NCBI RefSeq assembly: GCF_003851125.1
Contig: NZ_BGOW01000050.1
Coordinates: 2,501 to 49,568 of the forward strand
Source of the DNA: Sulfuriferula multivorans
Lineage (GTDB): Bacteria > Pseudomonadota > Gammaproteobacteria > Burkholderiales > Sulfuriferulaceae
Direction of reading: 5' to 3'
DNA length: 47,068 nt
In this document: positions 7,904 to 17,461 of the stretch, piece by piece
How positions within the stretch are numbered: the stretch's first letter is position 1
How the letters are laid out: each line of letters opens with the position of its first letter
Program-made: the position numbers and the translations under genes
Notes under the pieces: generated by a model
The model's input: only the letters and a program-made list of their open reading frames with translations
Told to the model about the DNA's origin: nothing
Databases searched by the model: none

Positions 7904-8998
7904 TTAGTGTTCAATGTTGATACCGTTGATGACTTGCTCGACGATGCCGAATTTGCTGTGGTCAACCCGAATTTTGACCGGCATGTAGTTGTAATCTTCC
8001 GCCAGCCATACATCAATAGCGTCTTCACCCGCTTCCGCGTTGCGCGCCAGATGCAGCGTGCGTAGCTGTCCCAGCGGCGTATCCAGCAATTCTTCCCCCA
8101 CCACATGCGCAGTATAGGGTTTGAGGCCTTTGCCGGTGGTGACATGAAGCAGTTGCTCGTTCTGGAACGGCGCCAGCATCGCCAGCTGGAAGGTGACGCT
8201 GAGAATATCCTGCGCACCGGGCAGCAGTGGCACGGTCGTGGCGTTGCTCATTTTGCCGACGGTGACCGTATGTTGCCGGTAATCGAAATGGGCGGCGGAG
8301 GTTTTGTCGGGCGTGGGTTTGCCGCGCTGGATCCAGAAATCATCCGGCGCCAACCCCAGCGGCGTGATGTGCCCCTGACTGATCTGCACCAGTTTGCCCG
8401 GCTGGATCAGGGCGATCAGGCCGGTGCCCTCGGTAATGCTGGTCAACACGTAACGGTCGCCACGTACCTGCCAGATATAGGTAGCACGGCCTATTTCGAA
8501 CCCATGATCACCCTTGAACATGGTGTACTGGATTTCGGCTTTGCCAGGCATGGCGTTAAGTGGCGGCGGTGCAGGGGCGTCAGGCGCATTGGCGGGTGCT
8601 TCGGCAGGCGCTTGCTGCGGCGCAGCGGGAGGCGTTTCAGCCGGTACGTCGGCTGCGGCAGCCTCAGTTGCGGGCGCAGGGGGTGCAGGGGGTTCAGGTG
8701 CTGGTTGTGGAGGAGATGCCGGTTTTACAGGGGATTTCGGCCTGGGCTTGGGACGCGGCCTGGGTGCGGCCTTGACCGCCGGTTTGGGCTTGGGAACGGG
8801 TTTGAACACAGGTTTTGGCAACGGCTCGAGACGTGCCTGAATCGTTGATTCATGGCTGTCGTCGGCAGGTAGCCGGAAGCCGGGTGTAGTCAACAACAGC
8901 AAATGCGCCAATACCGATATCGCCAGCGCCAGCAGGAAAATCCTGCGCATTCGCGACGATGAATTCAAGGTGCTGAACCGGTCACTGACGGCAGCCAT
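7904..8998 (-). CDS. DUF3108 protein with membrane anchor and TonB-like proline-rich spacer
   Basis: 364 residues. A single N-terminal hydrophobic helix (IFLLALAISVLAHLLLL) is followed by about 100 residues rich in Pro, Lys, Arg and Ala with many PKP/PRP units. A globular C-terminal domain (about 150-364) resembles the DUF3108 protein encoded just upstream: KAEIQYTMFKGDHGFEIG opening, a GQLRTLHLARN segment and a YNYMPVKIRVDHSKFG end. The layout, inner-membrane anchor plus stiff periplasm-spanning spacer plus periplasmic domain, recalls TonB, but the C-terminal domain is not TonB-like. The start is uncertain: ATG 8998 or MRRIF at 8950, which would give a cleaner signal anchor. It begins 8 bases after the upstream DUF3108 gene. 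No function is known to me. Confidence 0.8.
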   Translation of the reverse strand: MAAVSDRFSTLNSSSRMRRIFLLALAISVLAHLLLLTTPGFRLPADDSHESTIQARLEPLPKPVFKPVPKPKPAVKAAPRPRPKPRPKSPVKPASPPQPAPEPPAPPAPATEAAAADVPAETPPAAPQQAPAEAPANAPDAPAPPPLNAMPGKAEIQYTMFKGDHGFEIGRATYIWQVRGDRYVLTSITEGTGLIALIQPGKLVQISQGHITPLGLAPDDFWIQRGKPTPDKTSAAHFDYRQHTVTVGKMSNATTVPLLPGAQDILSVTFQLAMLAPFQNEQLLHVTTGKGLKPYTAHVVGEELLDTPLGQLRTLHLARNAEAGEDAIDVWLAEDYNYMPVKIRVDHSKFGIVEQVINGINIEH

Positions 8999-9006
8999 GC
9001 ACGGGT

Positions 9007-9693
9007 TTATTCGATCTTGATCTGGTTGAGTGTTTGTAGTGCGGTGGCGCCGTCGTCAACGATGCGTACCTGGGCAGGCAAGTAGTGCCTGTCGCGTGCC
9101 AGCCATACTTCGATCTGCTTTTCGCCCTTTTCCGGCTGGTTGCGGTAATGCAGGGTTTTGAGCGCACCGACCGGTGTGGCGAGGGTTTCCGCACCCACCA
9201 GGGTATAGACTTCGTGGCTCAGGCTATGGCCGGTAGAGACATCGAAATCGAGTTTTTTTGCACCCGGCTTGACGAACATGAATTGGTACAGCACCGACAG
9301 CCGGTCCTGGGCGTCGGCAGGCAATGTGACGGCTTCGCTGCGATCCTTGCTGGTATGGGTAACTTTCCTGGTCTTCCAGTCAAAACTGGAGCTGATATTT
9401 TTTTGTGGGGCGTCGCTGCGGGTTTGCTCGAATTTTGTGGGGCGCAGGCCGTGCGCCGTGATTTTTCCTTCACTGACACTCTCCAACTGACCTTTGAATA
9501 ATACTGCGAGCGGACCTGCGGCACGGGTCTGACTGTCAATGCGATAATTGTTGCCGTTGCGTGTATAGGTTTCGTGCACGGAACCGACTTCGAGGCCGTT
9601 ATGCGACAGGACGTAATCGATCTCCACTTGGCGTGGCGCGGCGAACGCGGGTAGCGCAATCAGGGTAAGCAACAAGGCAATGTAACGCGTCAT
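9007..9693 (-). CDS. DUF3108 domain periplasmic protein
   Basis: 228 residues with a short signal peptide (IALLLTLIALPAFA, cleavage near residue 18). The mature part is the DUF3108 fold: a beta-rich domain starting EIDYVLSHNGLEVGSVHETY and ending with LARDRHYLPAQVRIVDDG. It is the shorter sister of the next gene, and the shared order of motifs suggests duplication. Its start overlaps the purN stop by four bases, and it is probably cotranscribed with purN, as often seen in betaproteobacteria. The function is unknown; an exported or envelope-associated role follows from the signal peptide. Confidence 0.83.
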   Translation of the reverse strand: MTRYIALLLTLIALPAFAAPRQVEIDYVLSHNGLEVGSVHETYTRNGNNYRIDSQTRAAGPLAVLFKGQLESVSEGKITAHGLRPTKFEQTRSDAPQKNISSSFDWKTRKVTHTSKDRSEAVTLPADAQDRLSVLYQFMFVKPGAKKLDFDVSTGHSLSHEVYTLVGAETLATPVGALKTLHYRNQPEKGEKQIEVWLARDRHYLPAQVRIVDDGATALQTLNQIKIE

Positions 9694-10328
9694 GGCAGGC
9701 TTCCGGAAATGAATAGTGTCTGTTCAGACCCGCTATCGTCGCGCAAGTTTACCTGGCCGTTATCGAGCAACAGGAGTCGACCCTGCGCAAACCACGCAAT
9801 GGCTTTGGGGTAAACGCGGTGTTCGGCAGCCAGCACGCGTGCCGCCAATGTGGCGGCCGTGTCGTTTGAGTGCACTGCCACTGCCGCCTGCACGATGATA
9901 GGGCCGTGATCCAGCATGGGGGTAACGAAATGCACCGTGCAGCCGTGAATTTTCACGCCTTCGGCCAATGCGCGTGCGTGGGTATCAAGGCCGGGAAAGC
10001 TGGGCAATAAGGATGGGTGAATATTCATCAACCGTCCTGCGTAATGCATCACGAAGCTGTCGCCGAGAATGCGCAGGTAACCTGCCAATACCACCAGCTC
10101 CGGCTGGTAACGGTCAATGACCTCGATCAGTGCATTGTCAAATGCTTCACGACTGGCGTATTGCTTGTGATCCAGCGGCAGCGCCGGGATGCCTCGCGCG
10201 CGCGCCAGATCCAGCCCGGCGGCGTCGGGACGATTGCTGATGACGGCGGCGATCTCCACCGGGAGTTGTGCGTCCAGTATGGCCTGGAGGTTGGAGCCGC
10301 GCCCGGAAATGAGAACGACCAGTTTCAT
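9690..10328 (-). CDS. purN: Phosphoribosylglycinamide formyltransferase
   Basis: 212 residues, typical PurN. It transfers a formyl group from 10-formyl-THF to GAR, the third step of purine synthesis. Visible motifs are VVLISGRGSNLQAILDA at the N-terminus for phosphate binding, LVVLAGYLRILGDSFV, the active-site stretch NIHPSLLPSFPGLDTHARAL, and GCTVHFVTPMLDHGPII with the catalytic His and Asp. It shares one base with the ABC-F stop upstream (TGATG) and four bases with the DUF3108 start downstream, so ABC-F, purN and the two DUF3108 genes form one tight operon. Confidence 0.97.
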   Translation of the reverse strand: MKLVVLISGRGSNLQAILDAQLPVEIAAVISNRPDAAGLDLARARGIPALPLDHKQYASREAFDNALIEVIDRYQPELVVLAGYLRILGDSFVMHYAGRLMNIHPSLLPSFPGLDTHARALAEGVKIHGCTVHFVTPMLDHGPIIVQAAVAVHSNDTAATLAARVLAAEHRVYPKAIAWFAQGRLLLLDNGQVNLRDDSGSEQTLFISGSLP

Positions 10329-11923
10329 CAGGCCACGCCGCGGCTGGCCAGATAATCCTCGTAGTTGCCGTCATACACGGTCGGGCCCTGATCGGTGATT
10401 TCGATGACGCGGCTGGCCAGCGAGGACACGAAGGAACGATCGTGCGAGGCGAAAATAACGGTGCCCTTGAACAGTTCCACTGCCGTGTTGAGGGACTCGA
10501 TGGATTCCATGTCGAGGTGGTTGGTGGGTTCGTCCAGCACCAGCACGTTGGCGCGCGACAGGATCAGTTTGCCGAACAGCATGCGCCCCTGCTCGCCGCC
10601 GGATAGCACCCGCACCGATTTTTTTGCATCGTCGCCGGAGAACAGCAATTTGCCGAGCACGCCGCGTACCATCTGGTCGTCGTCACCGGGCTGGGTCCAC
10701 TGCTGCATCCAGTCGAACAGGGTGAGGTCGGTGTCGAACTCGGCGGCGTGATCCTGGGCGTAATAGGCGATCTTGGCGTTCTCCGACCATTTGATGGTTC
10801 CGGCCTTGGCGGGCAGTTCGCCGACCAGGGTTTTGATCAGCGTGGATTTTCCCATGCCGTTTTCGCCCAGAATGGCCAGGCGTTGGCCCGCTTCAACCAT
10901 AAAGCTCAATTTGGAAAACAGCGGCGCGTCGTAGCCGATGGCGAGATCCGTCACCTCGATTACATTGCGGTGCAGCGGTTTTTCCTGCTCGAAGCGGATG
11001 TAGGGATACTGGCGTGAAGACGGTTTGAGGACCACCATGTCCTGTTTGAGCTTGTCGATCTGCTTGACGCGGGAAGTCGCCTGGCGCGCCTTGGAGGCGT
11101 TGGCGGAGAAGCGCGATACAAAGCTCTGCAACTCGGCGACTTTTTCCTTGGCGCGCGCATTGGCGGCAGCCTGGCCTTCGCGTGCTTGCGCGGCGGCGGT
11201 CATGTATTCGTCGTAGTTGCCGGGGAATAATTGAATCTTGCCATAGTCCAGATCGGCCATGTGGGTGCAGATCGAGTTCAGGAAGTGGCGATCGTGCGAA
11301 ATGATGATCATGGTGCTGGTGCGCTGGTCCAGCACGTTTTCCAGCCAGCGGATGGTGTTGATGTCGAGGTTGTTGGTAGGCTCGTCCAGCAGCAGGATGT
11401 CCGGGTTGCCGAACAGTGCCTGTGCCAGCAAAACACGCAGCTTCCAGCCGGGAGCGACTTCCTTCATCGGGCCATTGTGCTTGTCGGTGGGAATGCCCAC
11501 GCCGAGCAGCAGTTCGCCGGCGCGCGCTTCGGCCGAATAGCCGTCGAGCTCGGCGAATTTCCCCTCCAGTTCGGCAGCATGCATGTAGTCTTCTTCGGTG
11601 GCGTCCGGATTGGCGTAGATGGCGTCTTTTTCCTGTTTTACCGCCCACAGCTCGGCGTCACCCTGCATCACCACATCGAGCACGATCTGGTCTTCGAAAC
11701 CAAACTGGTCCTGGCGCAGCCAGCCCAATTTTTCGCCGCTGTCCAGCGCGACATGACCGGAGGTCGGGGTCAGTTGACCGGCGAGAATTTTCATGAAGGT
11801 GGACTTGCCGCTGCCGTTGGCGCCGATCAGGCCATAGCGGTTGCCGTCGCCGAACTTGACGGTGACGTTTTCAAATAACGGCTTGGCGCCGAACTGGATG
11901 GTGAGGCCTTGGGTGGAGATCAA
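10328..11923 (-). CDS. ABC-F family ATPase, YbiT-like
   Basis: 531 residues with two ABC cassettes and no membrane helices. The first Walker A is GANGSGKST (residues 34-42) and the first signature region is the variant [15 protein letters not shown], as in YbiT-type proteins, with [11 protein letters not shown] after it. The linker (about 240-310) is charged and helical, as in the P-site interacting domain of ABC-F factors. The second cassette has [22 protein letters not shown] and [14 protein letters not shown] proteins act on ribosomes, resolving stalls or gating elongation; they are not transporters. Both catalytic Glu residues are present. It is the first gene of the unit leading to purN. 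Confidence 0.92.
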   Translation of the reverse strand: MISTQGLTIQFGAKPLFENVTVKFGDGNRYGLIGANGSGKSTFMKILAGQLTPTSGHVALDSGEKLGWLRQDQFGFEDQIVLDVVMQGDAELWAVKQEKDAIYANPDATEEDYMHAAELEGKFAELDGYSAEARAGELLLGVGIPTDKHNGPMKEVAPGWKLRVLLAQALFGNPDILLLDEPTNNLDINTIRWLENVLDQRTSTMIIISHDRHFLNSICTHMADLDYGKIQLFPGNYDEYMTAAAQAREGQAAANARAKEKVAELQSFVSRFSANASKARQATSRVKQIDKLKQDMVVLKPSSRQYPYIRFEQEKPLHRNVIEVTDLAIGYDAPLFSKLSFMVEAGQRLAILGENGMGKSTLIKTLVGELPAKAGTIKWSENAKIAYYAQDHAAEFDTDLTLFDWMQQWTQPGDDDQMVRGVLGKLLFSGDDAKKSVRVLSGGEQGRMLFGKLILSRANVLVLDEPTNHLDMESIESLNTAVELFKGTVIFASHDRSFVSSLASRVIEITDQGPTVYDGNYEDYLASRGVA

Positions 11924-12013
11924 GATGCATTACCTAAAGATAAATCGGAACAGATGCCATTTTACCAGTGTGGCGCCGGAGTTGCTGGCGCGCATTGCCT
12001 GCGACAGGTGAGG

Positions 12014-14437
12014 TTAAGCCTGGTGAGGTTTGCTCAGCTTGGTTTGCCAGTGTCCACCGCTCGGAATGTCGAGGTAATACCCCTGTACCATGTCGACGCC
12101 CATTTCCTTCAGCACCGCATAGATTTCACGGCTTTCCACGAATTCCGCGACGGTGGTTTTGCCCAGCCCGCGCGCCACGTCCACGATCGCCTTGACGAAA
12201 ACCTTATTGTCGCGTTCGAAGATGATGTCGCGGATGAACAGGCCGTCAATCTTGAGAATGTCCGCCTTGATGTGCTTGAGATACGCGAAAGATGCGAAAC
12301 CTGTGCCAAAATCGTCCAGGCAGATTATGCAGCCGGTGTGGCGTAATGCCTGGATGAAACGTTGTGCCTCCTGCAGGTCCGACAATGCCGAGGTTTCGGT
12401 GATTTCGATCATCAGGCGGTGCGGCTCCACCTGGGCGGAGAGCAATTCGTCGGAAATGAACAGGGCGAGACCCGGATCGTCCAGCGAGCGCCCGGAAATG
12501 TTGACGGCGAGCGCAGGAATGTCCGGTTTGGCCTGAAGCAGCGCAATGCTCTGCTTCAGCACCCAGCGGTCTATCTGTAAAATCTGGCCGTTTTTTTCTG
12601 CCAGCGGAATGAAATGGCCTGGCATGATGAGCTGTTCCGTGTCAGTCTCGTCGCGCATGCGCAGCAGGACTTCCAGGTGCGCCAGCACGCCGCTCTGGGT
12701 GTGATAAATTCCCTGAAAGTGTAATACGAAGCGGTCTTCTTCCAGCGCGCGCCCGATGCGTTCATTCCAGCTCATGCGCTGGATCATCTCGCGCGAGGTA
12801 TCCAGGTCGGCCCGATAGCTGCGCCAGGCATTTTTGCCTGCTTCCTTGGCTTGATACATGGCGGCATCCGCGTGGGCAACCAGTTGCTCGGCACTTTCCG
12901 CCTGCTGGGGATAGGCGGCAATACCGAGGCTGCAAGTCAGGCGCAGGTTTTTACCCTCGAAGCGAAATGGAATCTGCGCCACCGCGCGCACGACGCGTTC
13001 TGCCAGGGATTGAGCGTCCGCTTCGCTTGCGTCGGGCATCAGTATGGCGAATTCGTCGCCACCCAGCCGGCAGAAGACTTCATTGCTGCGGATCAGCGCG
13101 CCCACAGCGCCGGCCACGCGGATCAGCATCGAGTCCCCGGCGCGGTGACCGAAGGTATCGTTGATGTATTTGAATTCGTCCAGGTCGAAAAACAGCAGGC
13201 TGCCGCTATTGCCGTGACGCGTGATGTCGCCCACCATGCGCCACAGTTCGTCCTCAAAACGGCGCCGGTTGTAGAGACCGGTGAGCGAGTCGCGCTCAGC
13301 CAGGTAAATCAGCTGTTCGGCAGTCTGGCGTTCGCGCGTGACGTCTTCAAAAATCAGGATGCGCCCGATGATGCGGCCGTCCTGCTCGCGCACCGGGTAG
13401 GACAGCTGGGTAATCACGCGGCCGTCGGTCATTTCAATTTCCAGACTTTCCGAGCTCTCGTGCGTGCTCATCACGCCCATGATGTGGCGCGAGAAATGGT
13501 CCGGGCGTGCCAGCACACAACCTGAGTCATTGAGCACGTCGGCAATTTCGCGCCCGACCAGATTATCGGTGTTGCGGATCATCCATATCTGGGTGAAAGC
13601 CGGGTTGGTATAGGCTACGCGGTTATTGATGGTGACAAACAGGATGCCCATGTTCATTGCCGACAGTAGCGCCAGCAAGCGGGCTTTTTCTACGCGCGTT
13701 TCGGCGAGATAGCGACGCTGGATGGATTCGGCCTGCTGCAGTGCCTCAATGCGGCTGCGCAGGCTGGCGGCCATGGCGTTAAAAGCTTGATTGAGTTGCC
13801 CCACTTCGTCATGGCTGGTGACCGGGAGATGGATATTGAGGTTACCCGCCGCGATGGTCTTGCTGGCCTCGGCCAGTCGACGCAAATGGCGGGTAAGCCA
13901 CAGGCTGAGAACAATCAGCAGTAGAAAAGACGCTATGAGTGCAATCCCGCCTATCACGATGATTTTGTATTTCATGCGTGCCTGGGCGCTCGTGAGAAAA
14001 TCCGTGGAAACGCCGAAATAAAGCGTTCCATAACGCGCACTTCCCAGCGTGATGGGCATGGCTGTGTTGTACACGCGATCGCTGCCCGCATCGGCGAAGC
14101 CTTGGTCTTGCTTGGGTAATATGCCGCTATCCAGCCCCGCTGCGGCCAGTTGCTTGCCTTGCGCGTCAGTCACAACCAGATAGCTGAGGCCTTTTTCCTG
14201 GTGCATCGAGTTGAGTAATTCCTGTAGCCCGGCGACATCCCGCTGGAACAGCGCGGTGCTTAGTGCGGCATTGAGCGGTAAGCGCAGTTCCTGTATGCGC
14301 AACTCGGCATTTTCCAGCAGGCTTTGCTGAGTCTCACGTAAGTTGGTAAGCGCGAGCAAGCCCAGCAGGGTGAACTGCAGCAGCATGGTGGTCAGAAACA
14401 GTTTGACCCACAAAGGATAGGAGAGATGGCGATTCAT
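12014..14437 (-). CDS. Membrane GGDEF-EAL cyclic-di-GMP protein with HAMP and PAS domains
   Basis: 807 residues. One N-terminal membrane helix (about 9-30), a periplasmic sensing region (about 31-155), a second helix (about 158-182), HAMP (about 183-240), a PAS-like region (about 260-365), GGDEF (about 375-540) and EAL (about 550-800). The synthase motif is intact (RLGGDEF, near 459). The inhibitory RxxD site reads RSNE. In the phosphodiesterase domain the name-giving motif is EVL (near 587), but the other catalytic segments are present: VNISGRSL, IEITETSAL, CLDDFGTGF (near 707), LKIDGLFI, AEFVE and QGYY. Both activities are possible. It overlaps the PhnD-like gene by four bases, suggesting that the binding protein supplies the periplasmic signal. 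Confidence 0.92.
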   Translation of the reverse strand: MNRHLSYPLWVKLFLTTMLLQFTLLGLLALTNLRETQQSLLENAELRIQELRLPLNAALSTALFQRDVAGLQELLNSMHQEKGLSYLVVTDAQGKQLAAAGLDSGILPKQDQGFADAGSDRVYNTAMPITLGSARYGTLYFGVSTDFLTSAQARMKYKIIVIGGIALIASFLLLIVLSLWLTRHLRRLAEASKTIAAGNLNIHLPVTSHDEVGQLNQAFNAMAASLRSRIEALQQAESIQRRYLAETRVEKARLLALLSAMNMGILFVTINNRVAYTNPAFTQIWMIRNTDNLVGREIADVLNDSGCVLARPDHFSRHIMGVMSTHESSESLEIEMTDGRVITQLSYPVREQDGRIIGRILIFEDVTRERQTAEQLIYLAERDSLTGLYNRRRFEDELWRMVGDITRHGNSGSLLFFDLDEFKYINDTFGHRAGDSMLIRVAGAVGALIRSNEVFCRLGGDEFAILMPDASEADAQSLAERVVRAVAQIPFRFEGKNLRLTCSLGIAAYPQQAESAEQLVAHADAAMYQAKEAGKNAWRSYRADLDTSREMIQRMSWNERIGRALEEDRFVLHFQGIYHTQSGVLAHLEVLLRMRDETDTEQLIMPGHFIPLAEKNGQILQIDRWVLKQSIALLQAKPDIPALAVNISGRSLDDPGLALFISDELLSAQVEPHRLMIEITETSALSDLQEAQRFIQALRHTGCIICLDDFGTGFASFAYLKHIKADILKIDGLFIRDIIFERDNKVFVKAIVDVARGLGKTTVAEFVESREIYAVLKEMGVDMVQGYYLDIPSGGHWQTKLSKPHQA

Positions 14438-15279
14438 GGGGTCGATTCTTTCAGCAGGCGCTGCACTTCTACACCATAGCGTGCCATCGTTGTCAGATTG
14501 TGGGCGGTTGCGGGAAGGATGGGTCCAAAGTGCCCATGGTCAAGAAACAGGCGTCCCTGTGGGGTGGTACCGAAGGTCAGCAGGGCTTCTCGCACTGCCT
14601 GAACTGTCGTGGGTGGTAGGAGAGGGTTTGCCATGAAAAAAAAGCTTTTTACTTTGATTGTTGTTCCGATGATGCGCAGTTTGCTGCGCATGTTTTCCGG
14701 GAATTGACTATATGACAGCCCTCCAACAATGGCAGCCGGAACCTCGCCGTTGATCACAGCCAGGGCTGCGTTGTTGTGACTGCCCCGGTTCACGAATTGG
14801 TAGTCAGTCCCACGACGCAGGCCGGTTTCCTGCAAAAAACTTATCCCGAGCATGGTCACGATTGCCAACGGGTCGGGGATGGCGATAGTGCTGCCCCTCA
14901 ATTCGGCAGCACTCCGCAGACGGGACGCCGCTGCCACCACCAGCAGGCCATTGATGGTGCCGGTATATGTGGCCAGTGGCCGGTAGCCGGCCTCCTGCTC
15001 GGCTAGCCAGGCCAGATGCGGGGGGGTCAGCACAATATCGAAATTACCGAGTTGGGTCGCGTCGATAAAGGCGCGGGGGGTTTTTGCAGTATAGAGCTGT
15101 ATCGGCCGTGCGAGCCGCTGTTCCAGATAATCGGTGAGGAGTTGATATAGCCTGAATTGTCGTTCCGGCGACAGGTTGGGAAATACGCCGAAGGTGAGCG
15201 GCGTGGTCGCCGCGCGCGCACCAAGCGGCACGCTGCAACAGAGTAACAGGGTGCAGAGCTGGCGTCGTGTAGGGTTCAT
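14434..15279 (-). CDS. PhnD-like periplasmic substrate-binding protein
   Basis: 281 residues with a signal peptide (QLCTLLLCCSVPLGARA, cleavage near residue 23). The mature protein has the phosphate/phosphonate-binding (PhnD) type II pattern: LTFGVFPNLSPERQF at the start, FDIVLTPPHLAWLAEQ, then LRGSTIAIPDPLAIVTMLG with the anion-binding loop. No ABC permease or ATPase gene lies beside it. It is coupled by a four-base overlap to the GGDEF-EAL receptor, so it more likely presents a ligand to that receptor than takes part in uptake (inference). The ligand is unknown. Confidence 0.85.
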   Translation of the reverse strand: MNPTRRQLCTLLLCCSVPLGARAATTPLTFGVFPNLSPERQFRLYQLLTDYLEQRLARPIQLYTAKTPRAFIDATQLGNFDIVLTPPHLAWLAEQEAGYRPLATYTGTINGLLVVAAASRLRSAAELRGSTIAIPDPLAIVTMLGISFLQETGLRRGTDYQFVNRGSHNNAALAVINGEVPAAIVGGLSYSQFPENMRSKLRIIGTTIKVKSFFFMANPLLPPTTVQAVREALLTFGTTPQGRLFLDHGHFGPILPATAHNLTTMARYGVEVQRLLKESTP

Positions 15280-15287
15280 GCGCCGGA

Positions 15288-16607
15288 TTATAGGGGTTTA
15301 ACGAACACTTTGGAGCGGCGCTGGTAGTTATAAAGTGCCTGTTTGCGGGTAGGCAGCTCACTGACGTCGACTTCTTTAAAGTCGCGCTCGATGAACCAGT
15401 GCGCCGTATGCGTGGTAAGGACAAACAGGCGTTTCAGTTTCAATGCGCGAGCCTTTTTCTCGGCGGCTTCCAGTAGTGCGTCGCCACGGGATTTGCCGCG
15501 GTAATCGATATGCACGGCAAGGCAGGCCAGTTCGCCAGCGCGCTCATCGGCAAACGGATAGAGCGCAGCGCAGCCAATCAGCATGCCGTCGTGTTCCAGC
15601 ACGATGAAGCGTTCGATTTCCATTTCCAGTCGCTCGCGCGAACGCCGTACCAGCATGCCGTCCTCTTCCAGCGGGCGGATCAGTTCCAGGATGCCGCCGA
15701 CATCATCGATACTGGCCGGGCGCAGGGTTTCCAGCCGTGCCGGAGTGAGCATGGTGCCGATGCCGGCGTGCGTGAACAGCTCGGACAATAATGCGCCATC
15801 AACGTGACGGCTGATCAGATGGACCCGGCCGACGCCCTGCTTGCTGGCGGTGATGGCGCATGGCAGATAAAAGCCCACGTCTTCGGGCAAGCTGCGTTTG
15901 GCGGCGACTATTTTTTCCGCCTCCGGCACGGTGAGTACGCGCAGCAGACCACCCCGGGTATTGTGCACACCCTCGGTTTCCATCAGGAAAATCAGCTTGT
16001 CTGCATCCAGCGCCAGGGCGGCTTTGGTGGCTACGTTTTCCAGTGACAGGTTGAATATTTCGCCAGTGGGTGAATAGCCGAGTGGCGACAGCAGTACGAT
16101 GTCGTTGTCTTCCAGGCGCTGGCGGATGGCGGCAGCGTTGATCTTGCGCACTTCGCCGGTGTGCAGCAAATCCACTCCGCCGCGTACGCCCAGCGGCCGG
16201 GCAGTGACAAAATTGCCGCTGGCGACGCGGATGTCGGCGTTGGCCATCGGGCTGTTGGGAAGTCCCATTGATAGCAGCGCCTCGATCTCTACCCGCACTT
16301 CCCCTACCGCCTCTTTGACGCAAGCCAGTGCGGCATCGTCGGTCACGCGCAAGCCGTCGGCGTAACGAATCGCCGCATCGCGCTGGGTCAAATGTTCTTC
16401 CACCTGCGGGCGTACGCCATGTACCAGTACCAAACGCACGCCGAGGCTATTGAGTAGATTGAGATCATGCGCCAGGCGGGTGAACTGGCCGTCGCTAAGC
16501 ACTTCGCCCCCAAAGGCAATAACAAAAGTTTTGCCGCGAAACGCGTGAATATACGGTGCAGCGGCGCGAAACCAGTGGACGAAGGCGGAGGGCGGAGAGG
16601 TGGTCAT
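15288..16607 (-). CDS. argA: Amino-acid N-acetyltransferase (N-acetylglutamate synthase)
   Basis: 439 residues, the classic two-domain ArgA. The N-terminal amino-acid-kinase-like domain (about 1-290) holds FVIAFGGEVLSDGQF, VLVHGVRPQVEEHL and LSPLGYSPTGEIFNL. The C-terminal GNAT domain (about 300-439) has CLAVHIDYRGKSRGDALLE, the acetyl-CoA loop, and a FKEVDVSELPTRKQALYNYQ end. It catalyses the first step of arginine synthesis, acetylating glutamate; in ArgA the kinase-like domain serves arginine feedback. It stands alone between rsmE and the PhnD-like gene, 8 bases before the latter, so read-through is possible. Confidence 0.96.
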   Translation of the reverse strand: MTTSPPSAFVHWFRAAAPYIHAFRGKTFVIAFGGEVLSDGQFTRLAHDLNLLNSLGVRLVLVHGVRPQVEEHLTQRDAAIRYADGLRVTDDAALACVKEAVGEVRVEIEALLSMGLPNSPMANADIRVASGNFVTARPLGVRGGVDLLHTGEVRKINAAAIRQRLEDNDIVLLSPLGYSPTGEIFNLSLENVATKAALALDADKLIFLMETEGVHNTRGGLLRVLTVPEAEKIVAAKRSLPEDVGFYLPCAITASKQGVGRVHLISRHVDGALLSELFTHAGIGTMLTPARLETLRPASIDDVGGILELIRPLEEDGMLVRRSRERLEMEIERFIVLEHDGMLIGCAALYPFADERAGELACLAVHIDYRGKSRGDALLEAAEKKARALKLKRLFVLTTHTAHWFIERDFKEVDVSELPTRKQALYNYQRRSKVFVKPL

Positions 16608-16667
16608 ACGGTTTTGTTATTGGTTTGGATGGATGTGCTTGAAGTGTATAACAAATTACGCGAGATG

Positions 16668-17393
16668 TTACAGGTCTCCCCACAGGGTTTGCATGGCGGC
16701 GAGCGCCGCCAAGGCAGCAGTTTCCGTGCGCAGTATGCGCGGTCCCAGCCGGATCGGGATGAATCCGGCTGCGAGCGCCGCACTGTATTCATGCGCATCG
16801 AAGCCGCCCTCTGGCCCCGCCAGCATGGTAACGTCGCCGTCTGGCCGGGGCAGGGTATGCAGGGTGTGTTGCGCATCCGGTGCGAACATCAGTTTGAGCG
16901 GCGCCTCGGCGGATTGCGCCAGGCTGACCGGCAAAGGAGCAATATCGGATACCTCGGGCACGCGGTTGCGCGCGCATTGCTCGCAGGCGGCAATGACCAG
17001 GTTTTGCCAATGCGTGCGGCGCTTGTCGGCGCGCTCGCCAGACAACTTTACTACGCTGCGCGCGCAGGCGATCGGCCGAATCGCGTGTACCCCCAGTTCC
17101 ACCGCCTTTTGCAGGGTGTAGTCCATGCGCTCGCCGCTGGAGATGCCTTGCGCCAGCGTGACGCGCAGAGTTGATTCGCGCTCCACGTTTTGCCACTCGC
17201 CCACACGCACTTCCACCTCGCGTTTGCCGATATGGTGAATGCTGCCCGTCCATTCACCGCCCTGGCCATTGAACAGTGTTACCGAGTCGCCCACGGACAG
17301 TCGCAATACGCGTGCCGCGTGATGGGCACTGGCATCCGGCAAGGTGATGAAGGTATCTGGAGCAAGCGTTTCGGGCAGGTAAAAGCGTGGCAT
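16668..17393 (-). CDS. rsmE: 16S rRNA m3U1498 methyltransferase
   Basis: 241 residues from the ATG at 17393 (MPRFYLPETL), matching RsmE length; the open frame continues 16 codons upstream but those residues do not fit the family. The N-terminal PUA-like region contains HHAARVLRLSVGD and LFNGQGGEW. The C-terminal SPOUT knot contains LAGPEGGFDAHEYSAAL and the closing LGPRILRTETAALAALA segment that binds SAM. It methylates U1498 in the decoding centre of 16S rRNA. It is divergent from the thioredoxin-like gene at 17462, with a 68-base shared upstream region. Confidence 0.96.
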   Translation of the reverse strand: MPRFYLPETLAPDTFITLPDASAHHAARVLRLSVGDSVTLFNGQGGEWTGSIHHIGKREVEVRVGEWQNVERESTLRVTLAQGISSGERMDYTLQKAVELGVHAIRPIACARSVVKLSGERADKRRTHWQNLVIAACEQCARNRVPEVSDIAPLPVSLAQSAEAPLKLMFAPDAQHTLHTLPRPDGDVTMLAGPEGGFDAHEYSAALAAGFIPIRLGPRILRTETAALAALAAMQTLWGDL

Positions 17394-17461
17394 GACGGCA
17401 AAAGCGGGTAAGGGTGCGTGATATGATAATGCGCATTGCATTGTAATTGGAGTTGAAATAA

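Noticed and set aside
8105-8848. 247-codon + strand frame rich in Arg, Gly and Cys over the DUF3108 gene
   Set aside because: It mirrors the Pro/Lys-rich spacer of the real gene; the repeats reflect that spacer, not a separate protein or tandem repeat.
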